DNA of 64,000 nucleotides from Kiloniella spongiae (GTDB taxonomy: Bacteria; Pseudomonadota; Alphaproteobacteria; Kiloniellales; Kiloniellaceae), in NCBI RefSeq assembly GCF_001026905.1, contig NZ_LAQL01000004.1:62001-126000 (forward strand), written 5' to 3'. Made by a program: the position numbers and the translations under genes. Below the pieces are notes generated by a model, which was given only the letters and a program-made list of their open reading frames with translations, ran no database searches and was not told the origin of the DNA. Positions within the stretch are counted from its first letter, which is position 1. Each line of letters begins with the position of its first letter. Positions 22,539-31,788 of the stretch are shown piece after piece.

Positions 22539-23285
22539 TCATCTAACACCAATCGCCCAAAAATCTTCTACTTTTAAGCTTGCACCACCGACCAAAGCAC
22601 CGTCAACATTAGATACAGCAAGCAGTTCAGCCGCATTTTCCGGCTTCACAGATCCACCATAAAGTATCCGAATCTTTTTTGCTGCATCTTCACCAAAACG
22701 GTCATTCAACAGCCCACGAATAAAATTATGCACATCAGCAACATCAGCTGGCGTTGCCGTTTTGCCCGTTCCTATGGCCCACACAGGCTCGTATGCAAGC
22801 ACTATGTTATCGGGATCACAATCATCAGGTAGAGATTCTGTAACCTGCGTTTTGATCACATTTAAAGTATCACCTGTTACACGTTCTGCTTCTGTTTCGC
22901 CAATGCAGATTATTGGGGTCAGCCCTGCTGTTAATGCAGCCGCGCTCTTTGCGTTCACATCTGCATTTGTCTCGCCGTGGTCAGTTCGTCTTTCTGAATG
23001 ACCCGTTATGACGTAACCACAACCAATATCTTTTAACAATTCGGCAGAAGTATCACCGGTGTGAGCGCCAGATACATTCGCATGACAATCCTGACCGCCA
23101 ACGGCAAGATCTGTATCTTTGGCCAGAGAGAGAACAGTGCCAAGCAAGGCCGCTGGTGGGCACACAACAAAGTCGGCAGACACGGCATCTTGGTTCAATC
23201 TTTCCAAAAGCCCTTCCACTAGCTCTGTAGCAAAGGACACAGATCCGTTCATCTTCCAGTTACCAGCAATAAGTTTGCCTGTCAT
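22539..23285 (-). CDS. tpiA: Triosephosphate isomerase
   Basis: 248 residues from the ATG at 23285, which has GAGGGAG upstream and gives the canonical N terminus MTGKLIAGNWKMNG. Catalytic lysine in GNWKMNG, histidine in YVITGHSERR, glutamate in VLAYEPVWAIGTGKTA, and the phosphate loop ILYGGSVKPENAAEL plus DGALVGGASL are all present. It interconverts dihydroxyacetone phosphate and glyceraldehyde-3-phosphate. Divergent from ppiD across a gap of 243 nt. Confidence 0.97.
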   Translation of the reverse strand: MTGKLIAGNWKMNGSVSFATELVEGLLERLNQDAVSADFVVCPPAALLGTVLSLAKDTDLAVGGQDCHANVSGAHTGDTSAELLKDIGCGYVITGHSERRTDHGETNADVNAKSAAALTAGLTPIICIGETEAERVTGDTLNVIKTQVTESLPDDCDPDNIVLAYEPVWAIGTGKTATPADVADVHNFIRGLLNDRFGEDAAKKIRILYGGSVKPENAAELLAVSNVDGALVGGASLKVEDFWAIGVR

Positions 23286-23528
23286 ATTCGATTCTCCCTC
23301 AAAATTATGGGCACATCTATACAGCGTCATTCACAACAATCCAAGGCTGCAGGATTTTTTAATATGGTAAAGCAGCTTAATCACACCAAAGAGGTCAAAA
23401 ACTTCACAACACTGTAATATCGGGCATATTCTTTAAAAACGCTGTTGCCCAGCCACTGCTCCATCCCTAAGATGCCCGGCACGATTATGTATACGAAATA
23501 AACTTCATAAAGATTTCACGGGTAAGTT

Positions 23529-25427
23529 ATGGCTCATAAAAAACCAGGCCTTTTAAAACGTATTGTTGTTTTGGCTCTCTTTTGTCTATTGATCCTGAGT
23601 TTTGCTGCTTGGGGCATTCAGGATATTTTCCTGAATCTCGGCAACAGTCAGACGGTCGCAAAGGTTGGGGATATCGAAATCACCCAAGCTGAGTTTGCCA
23701 GCGATTTTTCCCGTGAGACCAGCGCTCTCTCTCAGCAGCTTGGTCGTGCTCTTGATGCACAGGAAGCCCAGCAACTCGGCTTAGACAATCGCGTTGTTTC
23801 CCGTTTGGTTGCAAGAGCCCTTTCACAAGTGCAATCCGATGAGATGGGATTAACCGTCTCGCGTGAACAACAACAAAAAGAAATCCAGAAAATTGATGCC
23901 TTTAAAAATGAGGCCGGCCTCTTTGATGCAGCACGCTTTCAAGCGACACTTTATCAGGCAGGTCTTTCTGAAGCAGCATTTCTTGCTGATCTGAGCAGCG
24001 ACATAGAAAGAGAACAAATCAACAATGCCATCACAAGTGCTATTCCTGTGCCGCAGAAAATGGCCGAGCGTCTCTACAGCTATCAAACTGAAAAGCGTAT
24101 TGTTGATTACATTGAAATTCCATACAGCAGATTCTCTCAACTGACTGACCCGACAGATGCAGAGCTTTCCTCTTACTACGAAGAAGAAAAGCAAAACTAT
24201 CTGGCCCCGGAATATAAATCTATCAGCTATATTTTTCTTGATCCCTCAAAGTCTGCACAGAATGTTGTTCTGACTGATGATCAAATTCAAGAAGAGTTTC
24301 TCGCACAAAAAGACAGCCTTTCCCTTCCTGATCGTCGAAATCTTGTACAAATGCTGCTCAATGACGAAGCCAAAGCTAACGAAGCTTATAACAAGATTCT
24401 CAATGGTGCTGACTTTGATGTTATTGCAACAGAAGTAACGGGATCAGCCGGAGTTGATCTTGGTGTTATGGAAAGATCTGATCTGCTACCAGAACTTCAG
24501 GATGCCGTTTTTGGTACGGAAACTCCCGGAGTTATCGCTCCTGTAAAATCTCCGTTGGGATGGCACATTGTTACTGCTCTTGAAATTTCCCCTGCCCGGG
24601 AAGCTCAGTTTGAAGAAGTAGAAGAGCAAATCAAAAAAGATGCTGCATTGCGTATTGCAACCGATGAAATAATTTCTCTGGCCAATCAGTTTGATGATGA
24701 AATTGCATCCGGTGCAACACTTGAAGAAGCGGCAAACAAACTCGGGCAGAAAATACTAAGTTACGAAGCAATTGATACAGAAGGTCTTGATCGTAACGGT
24801 CTGCCACAGTTTGGCCTAGCTGAAGACACCAGATTCCGTGACGTCATTGCGCAAACAGAATCAGGCTCAGATAGTTTGCTTACAGAACTCGATAACGGTG
24901 GGTATTTCCTTCTCAAAGTTAATTCAGTGACGCCACCAGCGCCTCGCCCCTTGGAAGAAGTGAAGACCCAGCTTGTTAGCTCTTGGCTTGAAAACAAAAG
25001 AAACGAAGAAGCAAAAGCGGTCGCAGACGGGCTTGCAGAAGAAGCTAAAAATGGGGCAGCTTTGCAAGCTGTTACAGACGAAGCAGCCGAACTGATCAAA
25101 TTTGGTGTTGAAATGAACCGTTTCTCAGCAAGTATTGGTGAAGCACTTGCCCCTGCACTGGTAAGAGACATCTACCAAGCTGAAAAAGGCGATGTGCTTA
25201 CGGGTCAGGCTGACAATGGTTATTTGGTAGTAAGTTTGACAAAAATTGTGCAACCGGATTTGTCCGCTGTTACCGAAGAGATCGAGAGCACAAAAGGAAC
25301 AATCGAAAACTCATACAAAAATGATATCTACACACAGTACATATCGGCTCTTGAAAAAGACTTTGGTGTTGAGATTAATCAAAACTCAATCAACCAAGCT
25401 ATCAACCCTTATGGCCACTCAAACTAA
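23529..25427 (+). CDS. ppiD: PpiD/SurA-type membrane-anchored peptidyl-prolyl isomerase
   Basis: 632 residues. A short cytoplasmic tail and one membrane anchor (RIVVLALFCLLILSFAAWGI, about 9-28) precede a SurA_N-like chaperone region (about 35-210). A parvulin domain lies near 255-355 (RRNLVQMLLNDEAKANEAY..., DLGVMERSDLLPEL, APVKSPLGWHIVTAL), and a long C-terminal periplasmic part follows. PpiD is an inner-membrane periplasmic folding helper for exported proteins. It is followed by trpE with only 2 nt between, an arrangement frequent in alphaproteobacteria. Confidence 0.92.
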   Translation: MAHKKPGLLKRIVVLALFCLLILSFAAWGIQDIFLNLGNSQTVAKVGDIEITQAEFASDFSRETSALSQQLGRALDAQEAQQLGLDNRVVSRLVARALSQVQSDEMGLTVSREQQQKEIQKIDAFKNEAGLFDAARFQATLYQAGLSEAAFLADLSSDIEREQINNAITSAIPVPQKMAERLYSYQTEKRIVDYIEIPYSRFSQLTDPTDAELSSYYEEEKQNYLAPEYKSISYIFLDPSKSAQNVVLTDDQIQEEFLAQKDSLSLPDRRNLVQMLLNDEAKANEAYNKILNGADFDVIATEVTGSAGVDLGVMERSDLLPELQDAVFGTETPGVIAPVKSPLGWHIVTALEISPAREAQFEEVEEQIKKDAALRIATDEIISLANQFDDEIASGATLEEAANKLGQKILSYEAIDTEGLDRNGLPQFGLAEDTRFRDVIAQTESGSDSLLTELDNGGYFLLKVNSVTPPAPRPLEEVKTQLVSSWLENKRNEEAKAVADGLAEEAKNGAALQAVTDEAAELIKFGVEMNRFSASIGEALAPALVRDIYQAEKGDVLTGQADNGYLVVSLTKIVQPDLSAVTEEIESTKGTIENSYKNDIYTQYISALEKDFGVEINQNSINQAINPYGHSN

Positions 25428-25429
25428 CA

Positions 25430-26947
25430 ATGAAGAATCCCGTTACATTTGAGGCGTTTTTAGAAACCTACAATCAACAAAAACCACAGGTCGTGTGGAC
25501 AACTTTGATTGCTGATCTGGAAACGCCCGTTTCTGCCTTTTTGAAATTGGCAGAACGTCGAGCCAATAGTTTCCTTTTTGAATCTGTCGAAGGCGGAAAC
25601 ACGATTGGTCGTTATTCCTTTATCGGTTTTGATCCCGATCTGGTGTGGCGGTGTAATGGGCCAAAAGCCGAAATCAATCGTCAATATAAAACGTCACCAG
25701 ACGCTTTTGTGGATGAGAACGACACTGCGCTTGAAAGCCTGCGCAAGCTTGTTGCTGAATGCAGGTTTGACCTACCCGAAGATTTCCCGCCTATGGCAGC
25801 TGGCATTGTCGGTTACATGGGGTATGAAACTGTGCGTCAAATGGAACATTTACCTACGGATAATCCCGATAACCTGGGCCTCCCCGAAGGTATGTATCTA
25901 CGCCCGACAGTAACAGCAATCTTTGATCGCGTAGAAGATCAGATTTTGGTTACAACAACTGTGTGGCCAAACGATAATATCAACGCCCGTGATGCTTTTG
26001 AGGCTGCGCACAATAGATTGGCCGCTGTAACCGCTGACTTCAATGCACCCCTGCGACACAAGCCAGAGGCATTTGAGGGCGATCTGGTTATGCCCGAAAC
26101 CGCCTCAAACCTTACACGAGAAGAATTTCACGGTATTGTCGAACGCGCGAAAGAATACATTCTCGCGGGTGATATCTTCCAGGTGGTTCTCTCACAGCGC
26201 TTTTCTGTCCCCTTCACACTTCCGCCCTTTGCACTCTATCGGGCATTGCGAAGATTGAACCCCTCACCTTTCTTGTTCTTCCTGAACTTTGGTGATTTTT
26301 CTGTTGTCGGGTCCAGTCCAGAAATCCTTGTTCGCGTCAGAGATGGCAAAGTCACCATCCGCCCGATTGCCGGTACACGCAAACGCGGGGCCAATGCGGC
26401 TGAAGACAAAGAGCTTGCTGCAGATCTTCTTTCGGACCCTAAAGAGCTTGCCGAACATTTAATGCTGCTTGATTTGGGACGTAACGATGTCGGGCGTGTC
26501 GCCGAGGTTGGCAGCATCGAAGTCACTGAACGCATGATCATTGAACTCTATAGCCACGTCATGCATATCGTCTCTAACGTCGAAGGTACTTTGGATACAA
26601 AGCGCGCTGATATGATTGATGCTCTTGCCGCAGGTTTTCCTGCCGGTACTGTATCTGGCGCCCCCAAGGTACGTGCGATGGAAATCATTGATGAACTAGA
26701 ACCCGAACGCCGCGGCATCTATGGCGGTGCAGTCGGGTATTTTGGTGCTGGTGGCGGTATGGATACCTGTATTGCTTTGCGTACAGCGATTGTCAAAGAT
26801 CAAACAATGTATATTCAGGCTGGTGCTGGTGTCGTCGCAGACTCAGTTCCGGAATCAGAGTATCAGGAGTGCCATAACAAAGCCCGGGCTCTTATCCGTT
26901 CTGCAGAAGAAGCCGTTCGCTTTGCTGCACAAAAGAACAACATGTAA
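25430..26947 (+). CDS. trpE: Anthranilate synthase component I
   Basis: 505 residues of chorismate-using synthase that makes anthranilate with ammonia from TrpG. The N-terminal half has the feedback-site region (FLESVEGGNTIGRYSF-type, here FLFESVEGGNTIGRYSFIG). The catalytic half has GDIFQVVLSQRF, SPSPEILVRV-like GSSPEILVRV, IRPIAGTRKRG, LLDLGRNDVGRVAEVG, FPAGTVSGAPKVRAMEII and YGGAVGYFGAGGGMDTCIALR. No tryptophan-rich leader can fit because ppiD ends 2 nt upstream. Its partner trpG is 4.2 kb away, beyond a minus-strand insertion. Confidence 0.97.
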   Translation: MKNPVTFEAFLETYNQQKPQVVWTTLIADLETPVSAFLKLAERRANSFLFESVEGGNTIGRYSFIGFDPDLVWRCNGPKAEINRQYKTSPDAFVDENDTALESLRKLVAECRFDLPEDFPPMAAGIVGYMGYETVRQMEHLPTDNPDNLGLPEGMYLRPTVTAIFDRVEDQILVTTTVWPNDNINARDAFEAAHNRLAAVTADFNAPLRHKPEAFEGDLVMPETASNLTREEFHGIVERAKEYILAGDIFQVVLSQRFSVPFTLPPFALYRALRRLNPSPFLFFLNFGDFSVVGSSPEILVRVRDGKVTIRPIAGTRKRGANAAEDKELAADLLSDPKELAEHLMLLDLGRNDVGRVAEVGSIEVTERMIIELYSHVMHIVSNVEGTLDTKRADMIDALAAGFPAGTVSGAPKVRAMEIIDELEPERRGIYGGAVGYFGAGGGMDTCIALRTAIVKDQTMYIQAGAGVVADSVPESEYQECHNKARALIRSAEEAVRFAAQKNNM

Positions 26948-26975
26948 AAACAATCTGAAAAAGTATTGTCTTGAG

Positions 26976-27012
26976 AAAAAGCCGATAGAGTTAATTACTC
27001 TTTCGGCTTTTT
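26976..27012. terminator. Bidirectional terminator overlapping the 3' end of the deacetylase gene
   Basis: The stem AAAAAGCCGATAGAG pairs with CTCTTTCGGCTTTTT (one T-T mismatch) across a 7-nt loop, and T runs exist on both strands. It ends trpE (plus). The minus-strand deacetylase gene uses one arm for its last codons (KKPKE) and stop. Confidence 0.85.
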
Positions 27013-28221
27013 TAATGCCATAATCTTCGAAATGGGAACAATATCAAATCCACGCGTTTCTGCTTCTTTAATCCACTTGTGTAAAACTTCAACGGTAGAT
27101 TTATGTGGATGACCGATTGCAATGGCATGGCCATTCTTTTTTGCAATGCGTTCCGCCTGCTTTAACTGTTTAAAGATTTCCAATGTATTCTTGTAATCAT
27201 TATCAATAAAAACATCCCGCCTTAAAACCGGCACCCCCATGGAAGCAGCAACAGATGCAGCAACACTACGTGGAGAAGTTCTTGAATCCATAAAAAAATG
27301 ATCTGTTTGCTCTATTTTAGACATCACGACCTCCATGCCGCGCCGCCACCCCGTGAATTTGCTGCCCATATGGTTATTGATACCAATATACCCATCAAAC
27401 TGCGCCATTCCCCATTCTAAACGAGTAAGTATTTCTTCATCGCTTAATCCGGTTAACAATGCTTTTGGACCTGGATCTGCAGACCCAAGAGGTTCCATAG
27501 GCACATGGAGCATTAATTCATGCCCCTTTTTGCGCGCCTCAGCGGTCATCGCTTTTACATCTGGCGCATAGGTCATAAAAGCCAAGGTAATAGCGCCAGG
27601 CAACTCTATTGCAAGATCAGCGCCCCTTTTGTTGACTCCAACATCATCCAAGACCACAGCAATCATTGGACGCTCAGGTTTTATCCACTCTGTAGGCTGA
27701 TTGGGTTCCGCCAAAGGCTTATCCAGCGGTGGCAGCGCAGAAACTTTATCATCCTTTACGACGGACTGATCTTCTGATGCGGATAAGGGCGCATCATGTT
27801 CGAGTTTAGACAGCTTGGAAGATTCATTAACTACCTTGGAGAGAGATGTTTTGGAGGGTATAGGGTCTTTATCATTCGTAACCGTTACGCTCGGCGGCAG
27901 ATTGGTATTTTCCCTCGTCTGCCCATCTTCCAAAACAGTATCATCAATAGAAATATCGCCAAGATTAATGGGATGTGGCTTATTTGCAGGGGCCGCTGCC
28001 AAAGCCTTCTTTTTCGCCTGCGCCTCTGTTAATTGAGCCTGAGGTTCAGGTGATTTAGAATTGTCCTTGTTCTTTTGAAGAATAAGAACGGAAGAAACGG
28101 CAAGGACAATAAAAAAAAGAAATCCAGCGACAATAAACAAACTTCCACGATGGGAACGCCTGCTTTTTTGGTTCTTCTTTGGCAAAGGATCTATTTTTTT
28201 TGTCGTACGGTTTGCTGACAT
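26995..28221 (-). CDS. Divergent polysaccharide deacetylase family protein (YibQ-like)
   Basis: 408 residues. A basic cytoplasmic tail, one membrane segment (GSLFIVAGFLFFIVLAVSSVLIL, about 27-49) and a low-complexity periplasmic linker (about 50-170) lead to the catalytic-like domain from about residue 185 (MIAVVLDDVGVNKRGADLAIEL). Motifs LMLHVPMEPLG, GINNHMGSKFTGWR, FFMDSRTSPRSVA and AIAIGHPHKSTVEVL are those of the divergent polysaccharide deacetylase group (DUF610). A cell-wall or amidase-linked role is usually assumed but unproven. It is convergent with trpE and shares the terminator with it. Confidence 0.87.
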   Translation of the reverse strand: MSANRTTKKIDPLPKKNQKSRRSHRGSLFIVAGFLFFIVLAVSSVLILQKNKDNSKSPEPQAQLTEAQAKKKALAAAPANKPHPINLGDISIDDTVLEDGQTRENTNLPPSVTVTNDKDPIPSKTSLSKVVNESSKLSKLEHDAPLSASEDQSVVKDDKVSALPPLDKPLAEPNQPTEWIKPERPMIAVVLDDVGVNKRGADLAIELPGAITLAFMTYAPDVKAMTAEARKKGHELMLHVPMEPLGSADPGPKALLTGLSDEEILTRLEWGMAQFDGYIGINNHMGSKFTGWRRGMEVVMSKIEQTDHFFMDSRTSPRSVAASVAASMGVPVLRRDVFIDNDYKNTLEIFKQLKQAERIAKKNGHAIAIGHPHKSTVEVLHKWIKEAETRGFDIVPISKIMALKKPKE

Positions 28222-28339
28222 GAATCCACTCTACTCAGAGGAGACATATGTATATCAGCCTAGCCGTAGTGAACAGTAGAAACTCATAAAACTTATTATG
28301 TGAGTTAATAAGCACCTCGCGAGAGTACGTAAGAATAGA

Positions 28340-28738
28340 TCAACGATCCGTCTGGGCAAAATCGTTCAATATTGGGCAATCAGGCCGATGATCTCCCTGA
28401 CATTTTTCAATCAAATTGCTCAAGGTATTTTTCATACTTTGTAATTCAGCAATTTTACGATCCATATCAGCCACATGATGCTTTGCGAGTTCCTTAACCT
28501 GAGAGCTTGCTCTGTTGCGATCATTCCACAGAGTCAGTAAGGCAGAAACCTCGTTAATAGAAAATCCAAGACTTCTTGCCCTTTGGATAAACTTGAGCGT
28601 TTCAATATCCTTTTCCTGATAAGCACGATAGCCGGAAGAGGTTCTTCCTGCAGGTTCGATCAGGCCTATAGACTCATAATAACGTATCGTTTTTGCCGGT
28701 AATCCAGAAACTTCTGCTACTTGACCAATTTTCATCAT
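28340..28738 (-). CDS. cueR: CueR-type Cu(I)-responsive MerR-family regulator
   Basis: 132 residues. MerR helix-turn-helix MKIGQVAEVSGLPAKTIRYYESIGLI at the N terminus, a long dimerisation helix, and the C-terminal metal loop CQGDHRPDCPI with two cysteines spaced as in CueR, plus a serine-bearing VSALLTLWNDRNRASSQVKELA segment. It activates copA when Cu(I) (or Ag/Au) binds. The gene overlaps the copA stop by 1 nt, so the regulator is co-transcribed with its target, and the operator in front of copA would make the pair auto-induced. Confidence 0.93.
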   Translation of the reverse strand: MMKIGQVAEVSGLPAKTIRYYESIGLIEPAGRTSSGYRAYQEKDIETLKFIQRARSLGFSINEVSALLTLWNDRNRASSQVKELAKHHVADMDRKIAELQSMKNTLSNLIEKCQGDHRPDCPILNDFAQTDR

Positions 28739-30957
28739 CAATCAATCCGTTTTAAAGAGGAATAAAGCGACAGCGAACTCACCATGACAGTTACTGAACT
28801 CAACGCCATCGCTAATCCCGCAAGCACCGGATTTAATAAACCCGAGGCCGCCAGTGGTAAGCCAATAATATTATACACAAAAGCACCAATGAGATTATGC
28901 GCAATCTTGTCATGGATCATCTGCCCCGCTCTGATGGTTTTATATACCAGATATGGATTGCTCTGAATAAGCGACGCATCCGCGGTATTGATTGCCACAT
29001 CACTGCCGTCCCCCATTGCGAGTCCCACATCGGCACCCGCCAGTGCAGGCGCATCATTTATGCCATCCCCAACCATAATGACGACTTCATTCAGTTGGTG
29101 CAGTTCTTTCAAATAAGCCAACTTATCCTCAGGCAGAAGGTTTCCCTTCACTTGTTCAATAGACAACTGCTCGGCAACCTTTTGGGCTGCGAATTGCTGA
29201 TCACCGCTAAGCATAGCAACAGAAATACCTCTGCTCGTAAGCGCCTGAATGGTTTCAAGCGATTGAGGTTTAATTGTATCCTGCAATGCAAAACCACCAA
29301 TAATCGTCATTACACTATCAGTTTCTCTAGCAACCCAAACCAGTGAAGCCCCACGAGCATTATTAGCGTCAACAAAATCATGATAATGATCTAATTTTAC
29401 GCCAGTTTGCTCCATATAACGCTCACTGCCCAGAAAATAGGTTTTACCAGCAAATACAGCAGAAAGGCCAAGCCCAGGAACGGCAGTTATCTCTTCAAAC
29501 TCGACTGGGTTAACATCATGGTCAATGAACTCTACAATTGCTTTTGATAGTGGATGAGCACTGTCTTTCGTGAGACCAAGAACCACAGATAATGCTTCTC
29601 TATTATCGATGACTTCTGGGAAAATTGATGCGATAACTTCCGGGCGCCCTTCGGTCAGGGTGCCTGTTTTATCAAAAACCACTGTTGTTGCCTTTGACAA
29701 CTTTTCAATGACATCAGCATTTTTAACCAGAATTCCCATTCGTGCGGCCTGACCACTGCCAACCATTATGGCTGTTGGTGTTGCCAGCCCAAGGGCACAA
29801 GGGCAGGCAATAACAAGAACTGTGACCGCATTAATGATCGCGATCTCAACAGTGACACCACCTAACATCGACCACCCAAGGAATGTCAGTAAAGCAAGCA
29901 ACAAAACTCCCGGAACAAAAACGGCACTAACCTTATCGACCAGTTTTTGGATTCTAGGTTTGGTACTGCGCGCCATTTTAACCTGATCGATAATCTGAGA
30001 AAGACGCGAGCTTGCTCCAAGCGTTGTCGGTGAAAGATGCAAGACACCTTCACCATTCACAGTTCCACCGATCACGAGGTCACCGATATTTTTTGTCACC
30101 GGCATCGCCTCACCTGTAACCATCGCCTCATCAATCTGGCTTGTCCCCTTACGTATTTCGCCATCCACAGGAACAACATCACCGGGCCTGACGACTACGG
30201 CATCACTCGCCAGAACCTTTACCGCCGGAACAGTCATCTGCTTTTCATCACGAATAACGGTTGCATTAACGGGCTGAAGTTTAATGAGAGCCTCTAGCGC
30301 TTTATTGGTTTTTCCCTTGGCTTTTTCTTCAAGAACCTTACCCAGGAGAACCAATGTAATGACAGCAGCTGATGCTTCGAAATAAAGCTCATGTGCCAAA
30401 TGAGACGACCAGGACATCCATTCAGAATAATTGCCAAACATGATAAAAACGGACAAGCCAAAAGCCGCAGAAGTACCAATTGCGACCAATGTATCCATAT
30501 TACTCTGACCGAACCTTATCGCTTGCCAGATCCCTTTATAAAAGCGTGCACCCGCGAATACTTGAACAGGTAGTGCCAAGAAAAACTGTATCAAAGGTGG
30601 AATGGAATAATTATTTCCAAATGGCAGCAGAACCATTTGTCCAACCAATGGCAACGTCAAAACAAAAGCTAGAATAAACAATCGAACATCCGAATTTTCA
30701 GCATCAATCGATTGTAAACCGGCTTCATCAGAAGCACTTACTTCTAGCGCAAGAGAAGCCTGATACCCTTTATCTGCCAAGCTCTTTAACAGTAAATTTT
30801 TGTCAAGACCGTCAGCAAAAGTGACTGTTGCTGTATTGCTAATTAAATCTGGGGATGCGCTAATAACACCATCAACAGCTGTTAAAGCTTTTTCAACAGA
30901 GCGAACACACCCCGCACAGGACATTCCCTTAACCGATAATTCAATGGCTTTTGACAT
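28738..30957 (-). CDS. copA: Cu(I)-exporting P1B-type ATPase
   Basis: 739 residues from the ATG at 30957; a GTG four codons upstream is in frame. One N-terminal heavy-metal domain with GMSCAGCVRSVEKAL; membrane helices; actuator TGEAMPV; membrane metal site CPCALGLATPTA; phosphorylation motif VFDKTGTLTEG; HP motif SAHPLSKAI; hinge GDGINDAPALAGADVGLAMG; and C-terminal ASLIQSNPY and MALSSVTVMVSSL typical of copper (P1B-1) pumps. It exports Cu(I) from the cytoplasm. It is the first gene of copA-cueR and lies between trpE and trpG on the opposite strand. Confidence 0.96.
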   Translation of the reverse strand: MSKAIELSVKGMSCAGCVRSVEKALTAVDGVISASPDLISNTATVTFADGLDKNLLLKSLADKGYQASLALEVSASDEAGLQSIDAENSDVRLFILAFVLTLPLVGQMVLLPFGNNYSIPPLIQFFLALPVQVFAGARFYKGIWQAIRFGQSNMDTLVAIGTSAAFGLSVFIMFGNYSEWMSWSSHLAHELYFEASAAVITLVLLGKVLEEKAKGKTNKALEALIKLQPVNATVIRDEKQMTVPAVKVLASDAVVVRPGDVVPVDGEIRKGTSQIDEAMVTGEAMPVTKNIGDLVIGGTVNGEGVLHLSPTTLGASSRLSQIIDQVKMARSTKPRIQKLVDKVSAVFVPGVLLLALLTFLGWSMLGGVTVEIAIINAVTVLVIACPCALGLATPTAIMVGSGQAARMGILVKNADVIEKLSKATTVVFDKTGTLTEGRPEVIASIFPEVIDNREALSVVLGLTKDSAHPLSKAIVEFIDHDVNPVEFEEITAVPGLGLSAVFAGKTYFLGSERYMEQTGVKLDHYHDFVDANNARGASLVWVARETDSVMTIIGGFALQDTIKPQSLETIQALTSRGISVAMLSGDQQFAAQKVAEQLSIEQVKGNLLPEDKLAYLKELHQLNEVVIMVGDGINDAPALAGADVGLAMGDGSDVAINTADASLIQSNPYLVYKTIRAGQMIHDKIAHNLIGAFVYNIIGLPLAASGLLNPVLAGLAMALSSVTVMVSSLSLYSSLKRID

Positions 30958-30990
30958 GGAAATACACACTTCTGGTTTAATAATAAGGTA

Positions 30991-31021
30991 AATATGAGGC
31001 TTACAGTTACAGGAAGGTCAA
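30991..31021 (-). promoter_or_regulatory. CueR-type copA promoter with 19-bp spacer
   Basis: On the minus strand a -35 TTGACC (31021-31016) and a -10 CATATT (30996-30991) are separated by 19 bp, the over-long spacer typical of MerR-family promoters. Within it lie the half-sites ACCTTCC and GTAAGCC, separated by 7 nt (30998-31018), matching the CueR pattern ACCTTCC-N7-GGAAGGT with two changes in the second half. It lies 34 nt before the copA ATG. Confidence 0.9.
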
Positions 31022-31171
31022 GCCACGAATTATAAGAAGCGTGATAAGTAGAGTAATAAAAATATCAAAACTTAAAATAAATCAGACTTTTCCTTATTTC
31101 TTCGAGATAATCTTGCTGCTATAACTTTTTGCAATCTAACTTAAGCAATCAGCGAAAGCCCGTGTGCCGAA

Positions 31172-31735
31172 ATGTTATTACTGATCGATAATTACGATAG
31201 CTTTACTTATAATCTTTACCATTTCCTTGGAGAGCTGGGCGCGACGATTTCCGTCAAACGCAACGATCAGATTTCTGTTGATGAAGTGTTAGACCTTAAT
31301 CCAGAGCAAATTGTTATCTCTCCCGGTCCCTGTGATCCGTCATCAGCTGGTATATGTCTTGAGCTTGTCGAGAGAGTCGCGGGTAAAATTCCTGTATTGG
31401 GTGTTTGTCTTGGGCATCAATCAATTGGTCAGGCATTCGGTGCCAAGGTTGTTCGCGCTCCAAGTCCGATGCACGGAAAAACAAGCCCCGTGAAACACAA
31501 CGGGAAAAGTGTTTTCAAGGGCTTACCAGATCCGCTAACGGTCACACGTTACCACTCATTAACGATTGAACCAGATAGCATGCCTGATTGTCTAGAAGTC
31601 ACGGCCTGGACTGAAGATGGTGTCATCATGGGTCTTCAACACACAGAGCTCCCTTTGCATGGCGTTCAATTTCATCCCGAAAGCATTGCCTCTGAAAAAG
31701 GTCATGATCTCTTGAAGAACTTTCTGACGGTATAG
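31172..31735 (+). CDS. trpG: Anthranilate synthase component II (glutamine amidotransferase)
   Basis: 187 residues of class I glutaminase. Nucleophile C79 in [15 protein letters not shown], and the His-Glu pair in [15 protein letters not shown]. It opens with [23 protein letters not shown]. It supplies ammonia to TrpE and may also serve PabB. It is the first plus-strand gene after the copper insertion and heads trpG-trpD-trpC-moaC-moeA. No Shine-Dalgarno and no tryptophan-codon leader is evident upstream. A CTATAACT stretch at about 31116-31123 could be a -10 element. Confidence 0.96.
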   Translation: MLLLIDNYDSFTYNLYHFLGELGATISVKRNDQISVDEVLDLNPEQIVISPGPCDPSSAGICLELVERVAGKIPVLGVCLGHQSIGQAFGAKVVRAPSPMHGKTSPVKHNGKSVFKGLPDPLTVTRYHSLTIEPDSMPDCLEVTAWTEDGVIMGLQHTELPLHGVQFHPESIASEKGHDLLKNFLTV

Positions 31736-31788
31736 AATCATCAACGATTCAATCGATCTGAATAGATAATAATAAGGAGGCCTGTTCC

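Noticed and set aside
31022-31171. Tryptophan attenuator before trpG
   Set aside because: No short open frame with Trp codons and no terminator pair in the leader; trpE has only 2 nt upstream space.
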